64,000 nt of DNA. Source: Streptomyces hilarionis (GTDB lineage Bacteria; Actinomycetota; Actinomycetes; Streptomycetales; Streptomycetaceae). Position numbers and translations under genes: made by a program. The stretch covers positions 1 to 64,000 of the forward strand of contig NZ_JAHHIT010000049.1 of NCBI RefSeq assembly GCF_024539675.1. The letters run 5' to 3'. Of the stretch, positions 1-7,657 are shown one piece after another. Position 1 is the first letter of the stretch; the number at the start of each line of letters is the position of its first letter. The notes under the pieces were generated by a model, which saw only the letters and a program-made list of their open reading frames with translations, did not search any database and was not told the origin of the DNA.

Positions 1-343
<343 letters not shown>

Positions 344-414
344 CGTGCCCCGGAACGACCCGGCACGACCGGCGGTGCCCGCCCCGGCGGTTCACGCCCC
401 GCCGGCCCGGCATC

Positions 415-570
415 GTCTGCCGCCCGGGCGGTGATGGCCGACGTCGTCTGCCGCTCGGGCGGGTGATGGCCGACGTCGTCTGCCGCCCGGGCGGTGATGG
501 CCGACGTCGTCTGCCGCTCGGGCGGGTGGTGGCCGACGTCGTCTGCCGCTGGGGCGGGTGGTGGCCGGTC
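415..570. repeat. 31-32 bp tandem repeat, five copies, abutting the ku stop codon
   Basis: Five copies start at 415, 446, 478, 509 and 541, with lengths 31, 32, 31, 32 and 30. Each contains GTCTGCCGC, a CGGGCGG block and GATGGCCGACGTC. Copies 1+2 and 3+4 match as a 63-bp higher-order unit with one visible difference. The palindromes CCGCCCGGGCGG and GACGTC recur in the array. It lies directly 3' of ku (stop at 569-571 on the minus strand), so it would be transcribed as the ku 3' end and could act as a series of hairpins. Confidence 0.85.
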
Positions 571-1696
571 AGGCCGTGCGCTTGCGGGCCGCGGTCTTCT
601 TCGCGGGGGTCTTCTTCGCCGCCGCCGTCGTCTTCTTGGCGGCGGTCTTCCTCGCCGTGCTCTTGGCGCCCGCCGTGCTCTTCGCCGCCGCCGTGGTCTT
701 CGCGGACGTCGACTTCTTCGCGGCCTGGGCGGGCTTCGCCTGGGCCGACGTCGTCTTCCTCGCCGTCGACGTCGACTTCTTGCCGCCGGTCTGCTTCGGC
801 GCGCTGCGGGCGGACTTGCGCTGGGGCAGGCGGCTCACCTTCGCCCGCCCCGACGCGGACGCCGAGCCGGACTCCTCGTCCACGTCCGTGTCCGCGTCCG
901 CCGCGGGCCCCGGTTCCTCGCCCCGCGACTCCTTGGCCGCCCGCACGCTCTTCTCCAGGGCGGCCATCAGGTCCAGCACCTTGCCGCTGGACGGCGCGCT
1001 CGGCGCCTCCCGGGGCGTCTCGCCGGCCGCCTTCGCCGCGACGACCTCCTCGACCGCCTCGCGGTACTCGTCGTGCAGGTCGTCCAGGTCGACTTCGCCG
1101 AGGGTGTCCATGAGGGCGTCCGCGAGGTCGAGTTCCTTGTCGCGGACGGTGACGGAGGTGTCCGGGGCGACGCCTTCCGGCGCGCGGACCTCGTCCGGCC
1201 AGAGCAGACCGTGCATGGCGATCGCGTCGCCGACCACGCGGAGCATGCCGAGACGTTCCCGGCCGCGAAGGGCGTACTTGGCGATGGCCACCTTGTGGCT
1301 GCGCTTCAGGGCCTCCCTCAGCAGGGTGTACGGCTTCGCCGCCGGGGCGCCGCCCGCCTGGAGGTAGTAGGCGGCGTCCATCTGGAGCGGGTCGATCCGG
1401 TCGGCCGGGACGAAGGCCACGATCTCGATCGTCTTCGCGGTCGGGAGCGGCAGGTGGGACAGGTCCTCGTCGGTGATCGGGATGATCGTGCCGTCGGCGT
1501 CCTCGTACCCCTTGCCGATCTCGGCCGAGCTGACCTCGCGCTCCTCCAGCTCGCACACCTTGCGGTAGCGGATGCGGCCGCCGTCCTCGGTGTGGATCTG
1601 GCGGAAGGAGATCGAGTGGCTCTCGGTGGCGTTGACCAGTTTGATCGGGATGCTGACGAGGCCGAACGAGATGGCGCCGTTCCATATGGATCGCAC
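569..1696 (-). CDS. ku: Ku, DNA end-binding protein of bacterial NHEJ
   Basis: Homodimeric Ku binds double-strand DNA ends and recruits LigD-type polymerase/ligase in non-homologous end joining. The 375-residue product starts VRSIWNGAISFGLVSIPIKL, the hallmark N-terminus of bacterial Ku, and the core runs to about residue 255. From about residue 285 it has a long Lys/Ala/Thr-rich tail (KKTPAKKTAARKRTA at the end), like the basic tails of other Streptomyces Ku proteins and histone-like proteins, probably for DNA binding. The GTG at 1696 is chosen because GGAGGG sits 9 bases upstream. The longer GTG at 1705 would have no spacing from that ribosome binding site. The gene is divergent from the LigD polymerase gene 55 bases away, consistent with one repair locus. 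Confidence 0.95.
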   Translation of the reverse strand: MRSIWNGAISFGLVSIPIKLVNATESHSISFRQIHTEDGGRIRYRKVCELEEREVSSAEIGKGYEDADGTIIPITDEDLSHLPLPTAKTIEIVAFVPADRIDPLQMDAAYYLQAGGAPAAKPYTLLREALKRSHKVAIAKYALRGRERLGMLRVVGDAIAMHGLLWPDEVRAPEGVAPDTSVTVRDKELDLADALMDTLGEVDLDDLHDEYREAVEEVVAAKAAGETPREAPSAPSSGKVLDLMAALEKSVRAAKESRGEEPGPAADADTDVDEESGSASASGRAKVSRLPQRKSARSAPKQTGGKKSTSTARKTTSAQAKPAQAAKKSTSAKTTAAAKSTAGAKSTARKTAAKKTTAAAKKTPAKKTAARKRTA

Positions 1697-1751
1697 GTGC
1701 AGCACCCTCCCGAGTGAGCGTTATGTACCGGTTTCGTGTGATTCTCATCGT
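1697..1751. promoter_or_regulatory. Divergent ku/ligD promoter region
   Basis: These 55 bases separate the two divergent NHEJ genes and are visibly richer in A/T than their flanks. On the + strand TGTGATTCT (1737-1745) resembles an extended -10 element and ends six bases before the ligD ATG, so that mRNA may be leaderless. I see no Shine-Dalgarno sequence in front of ligD. No convincing -35 is visible. Confidence 0.4.
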
Positions 1752-2651
1752 ATGACGCCGATCACCGAGGTGGAGGGGCGGCGGCTCGCGCTCAGCAACC
1801 TTCAGAAGGTGCTGTATCCGGCGACCGGGTTCACCAAGGGCGAGGTGCTGCACTACTACGCGACCGTCGCCGATGCCCTGCTGCCTCATCTGCGCGACCG
1901 GCCGCTGTCCTTCCTGCGCTATCCCGACGGGCCCGACGGCCAGGTGTTCTTCGCCAAGAACGTGCCTCCGGGGACGCCCGAGTGGGTCACCACCGCCGAG
2001 GTGCCGCGCTCGGAGGGACCGGCGCGGATGGTCGTCGTGCAGGATCTGGCGAGCCTCGTCTGGGCGGCCAACCTCGTCACCGAGTTCCATACGCCCCAGT
2101 GGGTGATCCAGGAGCAGGAGCTCGCCGACCGGCTCGTCCTCGACCTCGATCCCGGTCCGCCCGCGACCGTCGTCGAGTGCTGCGAGGTCGCGCTGTGGCT
2201 GCGGGAGCGGCTGGCGGCGGACGGCATCGAGGCGTACCCGAAGACGTCCGGGTCGAAGGGGCTGCATCTGCTGGCGGCGGTGCGGGGGGCGTCGTCCGAA
2301 CGGGTCACCGAGTACGCCAAACAGCTGGCCGTGGAGGCGGAGCGGGCCGCTCCGCGGCTGGTGCTGCACCGGATGACGCGGAGCCTGCGGCCGGGGAAGG
2401 TGTTCGTCGACTGGAGTCAGAACGCGGCGCGCAAGACGACGGCCGCGCCGTACACGCTGCGGGCCCGCGCCGAGCCGACCGTGTCGGCGCCGGTGACGTG
2501 GCAGGAGGTCGAGGAGTGCCGGTCGGCCGGGACGCTCACGTTCACGGCGACCGACGTCCCGCCGCGGTTGCAGGACTTCGGCGACCTGCTGGCGCCGCTG
2601 ACCGACCCACGGCGCGCGGGCGCGGTCCCGGAGGCCGCGCCGGACTCCTGA
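1752..2651 (+). CDS. ligD: LigD-type NHEJ primase/polymerase domain protein
   Basis: This is an archaeo-eukaryotic-primase-type polymerase that fills gaps and adds (ribo)nucleotides at Ku-held ends. The 299-residue protein corresponds to the stand-alone polymerase domain; no ligase or phosphoesterase domain is attached, as is usual for one of the Streptomyces LigD genes. Visible motifs are LVLDLDPGP (metal-binding Asp pair, about residues 133-141), TSGSKGLHL (nucleotide binding) and VFVDWSQNAARKTTAAPYTLRAR-type C-terminal residues around 218-240. The ATG at 1752 fits the family N-terminus (VEGRRLALSNLQKVLYPATG) and is probably leaderless. It is divergent from ku. Confidence 0.93.
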   Translation: MTPITEVEGRRLALSNLQKVLYPATGFTKGEVLHYYATVADALLPHLRDRPLSFLRYPDGPDGQVFFAKNVPPGTPEWVTTAEVPRSEGPARMVVVQDLASLVWAANLVTEFHTPQWVIQEQELADRLVLDLDPGPPATVVECCEVALWLRERLAADGIEAYPKTSGSKGLHLLAAVRGASSERVTEYAKQLAVEAERAAPRLVLHRMTRSLRPGKVFVDWSQNAARKTTAAPYTLRARAEPTVSAPVTWQEVEECRSAGTLTFTATDVPPRLQDFGDLLAPLTDPRRAGAVPEAAPDS

Positions 2652-2843
2652 CATCGGGGCGCCGCGGCCGGCTCATGACCCGAACACCGCCGCGCGCTCC
2701 CGGCACCGGGCTGCCGCCACCCGGCCGCGTGCCCGCGTGGCCGCGTGGCCGCCCCGTGGCCCCCGGCTCCTGTGGCCCCGCGGCGCCCGGATGCGCCGGG
2801 CGGACGGGCCCGGTCGCACCCCGTCGCACCCCGTCGCGCCCGG

Positions 2844-3647
2844 TCACACCCTCGCCCAGGTGCTCCGGTCTCTCGCCATCGCGTGGAGGGCCTCGACGTC
2901 GGCCGGTTTGAGCACGCCGCCCAGGCGGGCCAGGCCGGGCAGGTCGGCGTCGGTGAGGATGCGGGTCGCCCGCGGGGGCGCCGTGACGGAGACCTCCGCG
3001 GGTCCGACGAGGGCCAGCACGGGGTGGACCTCGGCCGTCAGGGCGTAGGAGGCGCGGTCGGCGTCGGAGCGCACCCGGCGCAGCAGGGGCTCCGGGGCGC
3101 GGCGGCCCAGGGCGACCATCGGGTCGGCGATCCGCACGCGCTGCCTGCGGGCGTGGACGGCGTGGACCGCGAACAGGCCGGCCGGGCCGATGGCCAGGTG
3201 GTGGACGCGGTCGCCGCCGGGCAGCGCGACGGAGTGCAGCGTGTGCCAGCCGGCGCCGTCGAGGCGGTCCAGCGCCTCGCCGACCGTCTGCTCGGCCGCC
3301 AGGGCACGGCGGCGCGGGTCGGTGCGCAACCGGTGGGCGGGGGGCGGATCGCGGTCCAGGTCGACGACCAGGGCCTCGCCGGGACGGTTGGGGGCCAGGT
3401 CGTCGTCCGGGTGCAGGGAGAGCCGGGCCAGCTCCGCAGGGGTCGGCACCGGGGGCGGGCCCACCGTCACCGGACCGGTGACGAAGGGCCGCAGGGCTTC
3501 CAGGACGTCCTCCCTGCGGTCGTCCCCGATGAGGTTGACCCTGGCCGCCTCACGGTCGTACCAGGCGATGTTGCTGCCGTCCGCGAGGCGGACGTAGAGC
3601 CGCTCCTGGCCATGCCGCCAGACCGGTATGACGCGCAGTCCGTTCAT
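2844..3647 (-). CDS. NERD-like domain protein of unknown function
   Basis: 267 residues, no signal peptide or membrane segment. The middle part (about residues 120-190; AGWHTLHSVALPGGDRVHHL then IGPAGLFAVHAVH) follows the pattern of nuclease-related NERD domains. In those domains a hydrophobic strand is followed by D/H-h-h-h-G-P-x-G-h-F. The usual downstream acidic/Lys catalytic pair of active NERD domains is not obvious, so it may be a non-catalytic relative. The N-terminal 50 residues (RHGQERLYVRLADGSNIAWYDREAAR) look like a small ligand- or DNA-binding strand-rich segment. It is divergent from the phosphatase gene and converges on ligD with a 192-base gap that contains nothing I recognise. 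Confidence 0.55.
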   Translation of the reverse strand: MNGLRVIPVWRHGQERLYVRLADGSNIAWYDREAARVNLIGDDRREDVLEALRPFVTGPVTVGPPPVPTPAELARLSLHPDDDLAPNRPGEALVVDLDRDPPPAHRLRTDPRRRALAAEQTVGEALDRLDGAGWHTLHSVALPGGDRVHHLAIGPAGLFAVHAVHARRQRVRIADPMVALGRRAPEPLLRRVRSDADRASYALTAEVHPVLALVGPAEVSVTAPPRATRILTDADLPGLARLGGVLKPADVEALHAMARDRSTWARV

Positions 3648-3758
3648 GCACCATCACCCCTGCGACCATGGGAACAGGCGGGGGCTCCGGGGGCAAGAAG
3701 GCGGTTACCCCCGGCGCGAGTTGGGCAGGCACTGGGCAGCGCGTTTGGGGAGGCGCCG

Positions 3759-4268
3759 TTGCGGACCCGCAGGAAGCAGTCCGACGTACCTGTTCCGGAC
3801 CGTCCGTGGAGCGAGATCGTGCCCGGCCTGTGGATGGGCGGCCACGAGTTCCGGGGGCCCGGCGGAGAGCGGCGGCTCGCCGTGGTGCGCGGCGAGTTCG
3901 ATCTCGTCCAGACGCTGACCCGGGCGCGGCAGGGCCACGGCCCCGATCCCGGGGTGCGCCACCAGGTGTGGCCGATCCCGGACGGACCGTTGGACGGAAC
4001 CCAGCTCGCGGGGGTGATCCGGCTGGCGCAGGCCGCGGGGGACGCGCTGGACGAGGGCCTGACGGTGCTGGTGCGCTGCTACAGCGGCTACAACCGCTCG
4101 GGCCTGGTCGTGGCCCACGCGTTGACGGACCGGGGGCACTCGGCCGACGGGGCCGTTCGGCTGATCCGGTCACGGCGCTCCCCCTGGGCCTTGCACAACG
4201 AGCTGTTCGTGGAGTACCTGCGGGCGGGGCTGCCCACGGCCCGGCTGCTGGAGGAACTGGCCGAGTAG
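3759..4268 (+). CDS. Cys-based protein phosphatase (tyrosine/dual-specificity type)
   Basis: 169 residues. The signature CX5R loop VRCYSGYNRSGLV gives the nucleophilic Cys and the phosphate-binding Arg of the protein-tyrosine/dual-specificity phosphatase superfamily. An upstream region (LVQTLTRARQGHGPDPG...WPIPDGPL) carries the typical acidic general-acid loop (PDGPLD). The N-terminal IVPGLWMGGHEF matches the strand that opens dual-specificity phosphatases. The TTG at 3759 is chosen because GGGGAGG lies 5-6 bases upstream; the open frame extends further upstream only as read-through of the divergent NERD gene. Substrates are unknown. Confidence 0.8.
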   Translation: MRTRRKQSDVPVPDRPWSEIVPGLWMGGHEFRGPGGERRLAVVRGEFDLVQTLTRARQGHGPDPGVRHQVWPIPDGPLDGTQLAGVIRLAQAAGDALDEGLTVLVRCYSGYNRSGLVVAHALTDRGHSADGAVRLIRSRRSPWALHNELFVEYLRAGLPTARLLEELAE

Positions 4269-4548
4269 CCGGAGCCGGCGCGGGGCCGGACGGCCGCGAA
4301 GCCGGTCGGTCGGTTCGCCGGACACGTGCCGCGGCGGCGCGGGCGAGGGGCCGCGCGGGCGGGAACCAGGCGGCGGAGTAGCCGAGTAATCGTTTCTCCC
4401 ATGGTCAGCGCCACAGCGCCGAGCCGCGACTCGGCAGTACGCTGCCTCAGCGCCGCCTGCCCACCGGTACGCAAAACGGACTTCCCTACGAATAAGGTGT
4501 ACGGGCCGCCTGGCATCGCCGCCGCCCGAGAGGAGCCACAGGAGTCCC

Positions 4549-5451
4549 GTGTTCCGCAGCCGTCCCTGTCTCCCCGGTCGCCCCAGCCGTCCCGAGCGCC
4601 CCGACCGCCCCCGTCGCCCCGGTCGTCCGGAGCGCCCCGACCGCGCCGACCGCGCCGGTCGTTCCGGCTTCCCCGGCCGCCCCGTGCTCGTCGCCGCCGT
4701 CGCCGTCCTGCTGGCCTCGGCCGCCGTGGGCTGCGGTGACGCCGGCGAGTTGCAGGGCGCGGGGTCGACGCCGACGGCGATCAGCCCGGACAAGCTCTGG
4801 CCGGATCTGACGCCGGCCTCCAGCCCGGCGTTCGACATCGGCGAGGTGGACACCGAGGTGGTCAAGGGCGTCACCGTGCCCGGCGGCGACATCCGCAGGG
4901 TCGATCCGGTCGCGGTGGTGCGCAGGGAGATCGCCGCGCACCCGGGCGACTACGCGAAGGGCCCCTACGCCGAGACGGCCCGGCGGATGGCCGACTGCGG
5001 CCACAGCGGCGCGCGGGGCCGCAGGTGCCCCGTGCTCAAGGCGTACTACCGCGACCTCACCGGCGACGGCCACGCCGACCTGACCCTGGGCTTCCGGCAG
5101 CTGCCGGGCAATCTGACGGCCGTCCGCGTGTACACCGTGCGCGACGGCGGACTCGTACAGGTCATGGCCTACGAGGACGCCGTCAGCGGCGTCGAGCTCG
5201 CCGGGCGGTCCGTGATCATCCGCGCCCCCTCCGAGGTCGCGGGCTACGAGTACCGGCTCCAGTGGACCTGGGACCAGCAGCAGCGGGCGATGCTGCTCAC
5301 CCACGACGAGATGCTGCGCACCGGCAGCCGCAAGCACTCCCCCCGGCCCTCCGCCTCGGGCTCCGCCCCGGTCACCCCCTCGGCGTCCCCGCCGGGCTCC
5401 GGGCCGGCGTCCGCGACGTCCCGGGCGTCCTCGTCCGCGAGCGGCCGATGA
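4549..5451 (+). CDS. Lipoprotein with unusual Arg/Pro-rich n-region, partner of the following kinase
   Basis: 300 residues. It starts at GTG 4549 with GGAG upstream in AGGAGTCCCGTG. The signal region is odd: about 45 residues of Arg-Pro-rich repeats (GRPSRPERPDRPRRPGRPER) precede the hydrophobic stretch VLVAAVAVLLASAAVGCG, whose lipobox AAVGC predicts acylation at about Cys 63. The mature part contains DLTGDGHADLTLGFRQLPG, like a calcium-binding or FG-GAP-like strand. It ends in a Ser/Pro/Ala-rich tail. Its stop codon overlaps the start of the sensor kinase (ATGA), so the two are translationally coupled. A lipoprotein-kinase pair resembles the logic of CseA-CseC, but no sigma factor or response regulator is here. 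Confidence 0.7.
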   Translation: MFRSRPCLPGRPSRPERPDRPRRPGRPERPDRADRAGRSGFPGRPVLVAAVAVLLASAAVGCGDAGELQGAGSTPTAISPDKLWPDLTPASSPAFDIGEVDTEVVKGVTVPGGDIRRVDPVAVVRREIAAHPGDYAKGPYAETARRMADCGHSGARGRRCPVLKAYYRDLTGDGHADLTLGFRQLPGNLTAVRVYTVRDGGLVQVMAYEDAVSGVELAGRSVIIRAPSEVAGYEYRLQWTWDQQQRAMLLTHDEMLRTGSRKHSPRPSASGSAPVTPSASPPGSGPASATSRASSSASGR

Positions 5452-6836
5452 GGCCGGCGTTGCCCTCCTGGGCCGGCACGCTCGCCGTGAAGGCCGCCCT
5501 GTTCATCACGGTGATGTGCTGCGCGCTGGCCGCCCTGCTCGGCATCCTGGTGCACGTCTCGGTGACCAACCAGACCGTCGGACAGGCGCGCGACCTCGCG
5601 CTGTCGCGGCTGAAGGACGCGACCGCCGCCTTCGAGGCGGGGGACTCCCTCGGCCGGGGCGCGAGGCTGGACCCGCCCGAGCTCCCCCCGTCGCTGCGGA
5701 CGCTCGCGGTGTCCGGCGAGCGGGGCACGATGGTCGCCGACCGCCGGGGCCGCCCCACGATGTGGGCGGCGGGCCCCGCCGACGGCGAGCGCGCCCTCGC
5801 GGTCGCCGTCGACTACTCGCAGAGCGCCCACACCATCGAGGCGCTCGACACCGCGATCCTGTGGTCGTCGGCGCTGGCGATCGGGGCGACGCTGCTGGTC
5901 GGCGCGGTCGCCGTGACCCGGGTGACCCGGCGGCTGCACACCACCGCCCAGGTGGCCCGCCGGATCACCGCGGGCGACCTCGACGCACGGGTGGACGACC
6001 GCCGCGCCAAGGAGCCGGGCCGGCCCCAGGACGAGGTCGGCGCGGTCGCCGTGGCGCTGGACTCCATGGCCTCCTCGCTCCAGGGCAAACTCCTCAGCGA
6101 GCAGCGCTTCACCGCTGACGTGGCGCACGAGCTGCGCACCCCGCTGACCGGGCTGCACGCGGCGGCCGAGCTGCTGCCGCCCGGACGGCCGACGGAGCTG
6201 GTGCGCGACCGGGTGACGGCCCTGCGCACGCTCACCGAGGACCTGCTGGAGATCTCGCGGCTGGACACCGGGCGGGAGCGGCTGGAGCTGGACGCCGAGG
6301 ACCTGGGCGCGCTGGTGGCACGGGTCGTGCGGGCGGCCCAGGCCTCCGACTTCTCCGGCACGCCGACGGCCTCGGGGACCACGGCGGCCGGCGGGACCTC
6401 CACGACCGGCGGCGGGACCTCGGCGACGGGCGGCGGCACCTCCGCGACCGGCGGCGAGGTGACCGTCGTCGTCGTCCGCAACGCGCACGTGGAGACCGAC
6501 CGGCGACGGCTCGAGCGGGTGCTCGGCAATCTGCTGGCCAACGCGCACCGGCACGGGAGGCCTCCGGTGACGCTGACGGTGGACGGGCCGGTCGTCACCG
6601 TCCGGGACCACGGGGACGGGTTTCCCGAGTACCTCGTCACGCACGGGCCGCAGCGGTTCCGCACCGACGGCGGGTCGAAGGGGCACGGGCTCGGGCTGAC
6701 CATCGCGGCCGGACAGGCGGAGGTGCTGGGCGCACGGCTGGCGTTCACGAACGCGCCGGACGGCGGCGCGCTGGCGACGCTGACGCTGCCTCAGTCTCCG
6801 CCCGTCCCGGCACGCCTCCCCGATGGCGCAGCGTGA
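5448..6836 (+). CDS. Orphan two-component sensor histidine kinase
   Basis: 462 residues. The order is an N-terminal membrane segment (about 12-35), an extracytoplasmic sensor of roughly 100 residues, a second membrane segment (about 140-160), HAMP, HisKA with FTADVAHELRTPLTG (phospho-His 227), and a HATPase domain with N-box NLLANAHRHG and G-boxes DHGDGFPEY and GGSKGHGLGLT. Between HisKA and the ATPase is a Gly/Thr/Ser insert of about 35 residues made of GGGTSATG repeats. It overlaps the upstream lipoprotein gene by four bases, suggesting that the lipoprotein modulates it. No response regulator gene lies on either side, so the partner must be encoded elsewhere. Confidence 0.9.
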   Translation: MRPALPSWAGTLAVKAALFITVMCCALAALLGILVHVSVTNQTVGQARDLALSRLKDATAAFEAGDSLGRGARLDPPELPPSLRTLAVSGERGTMVADRRGRPTMWAAGPADGERALAVAVDYSQSAHTIEALDTAILWSSALAIGATLLVGAVAVTRVTRRLHTTAQVARRITAGDLDARVDDRRAKEPGRPQDEVGAVAVALDSMASSLQGKLLSEQRFTADVAHELRTPLTGLHAAAELLPPGRPTELVRDRVTALRTLTEDLLEISRLDTGRERLELDAEDLGALVARVVRAAQASDFSGTPTASGTTAAGGTSTTGGGTSATGGGTSATGGEVTVVVVRNAHVETDRRRLERVLGNLLANAHRHGRPPVTLTVDGPVVTVRDHGDGFPEYLVTHGPQRFRTDGGSKGHGLGLTIAAGQAEVLGARLAFTNAPDGGALATLTLPQSPPVPARLPDGAA

Positions 6837-6906
6837 CGGGCGACACGAGCGAACCGCTCCTAATGTGGCGATAAGTCAGTTTCACCCTCTTCATGGAGGT
6901 ATCGCC

Positions 6907-7605
6907 ATGTCCATGCGCTCGGCTCTCACCCGTCTGGCCATAGTCACCGCAGCCGGCGCGCTCGCCGCCACCGCGGCCGTCGCCCCGGCCCTCGCCGACG
7001 ACTGGGACGGCGACGGCGGCGGCAACTCCGCCCAGGGCGGCGACGACTCGTACGACTGGCTCGACCAGGGCGGCGGGGGCGGCCAGAACCCACAGCCCGG
7101 CAACCAGACCGGCCAGGGCAATCAGAACGCCCAGGGGAACCAGAACGGCCAGGGCAACCAGGCGAACCAGAACGGCCAGGGCAACCAGAGCGGCCAAGGA
7201 AACCAGGCGAACCAGAACGGCCAGGGCAACCAGAACGGTCAGAACAACCAGGGCGGCCAGAACAACCAGGGCGGCAACTGGCAGTCCGGAGGCGGCGACG
7301 GGGGCAACTGGCAGTCCGGCGGGGGCGGCGGCGACGGCGGCGCCTGGCAGTCGGGCGGCCACGACGACTCCCGCCGTTACCGCGGCCGCGTCACCGCGAG
7401 CGAACTGCTGCTTCGCGGCGCGCCCAACCGAGGGGGCCAGGTGATCCGGGTCGCCCGGCGCGGCGAGATCGTCTCCATCTTCTGCCGGACCCCGGGCGAG
7501 AACGTCCAGGGCGACTCCGTCTGGTACCTCCTCACGGACGGCACCTGGGCCTGGGGCGCGGCGCGGTACATCGACGTCATCGGCACGACGCCCCGCTGGT
7601 GCTGA
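6907..7605 (+). CDS. Secreted SH3-domain protein with G/N/Q-rich low-complexity region
   Basis: 232 residues. The ATG at 6907 follows GGAGG (6895-6899, TGGAGGTATCGCC). A Sec signal peptide (MSMRSALTRLAIVTAAGALAATAAVAPALA) is followed by an acidic Gly/Asp stretch. Then come about 70 residues of near-repeats of NQNGQGNQ, then GGNWQSGGG repeats. The last 75 residues form a bacterial SH3-like fold (RVTASELLLRGAPNRGGQVI ... WAWGAARYIDVIG) with two Cys. Such SH3 domains usually bind cell-wall peptide or glycan, so an envelope role is likely. The long neutral repeat probably acts as a flexible spacer. It is monocistronic as far as I can see. Confidence 0.8.
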   Translation: MSMRSALTRLAIVTAAGALAATAAVAPALADDWDGDGGGNSAQGGDDSYDWLDQGGGGGQNPQPGNQTGQGNQNAQGNQNGQGNQANQNGQGNQSGQGNQANQNGQGNQNGQNNQGGQNNQGGNWQSGGGDGGNWQSGGGGGDGGAWQSGGHDDSRRYRGRVTASELLLRGAPNRGGQVIRVARRGEIVSIFCRTPGENVQGDSVWYLLTDGTWAWGAARYIDVIGTTPRWC

Positions 7606-7657
7606 CACGAAGCACCGTACAGGCCCACAAGGAGCCCCATTTGGGTAGGTTCCGGAC

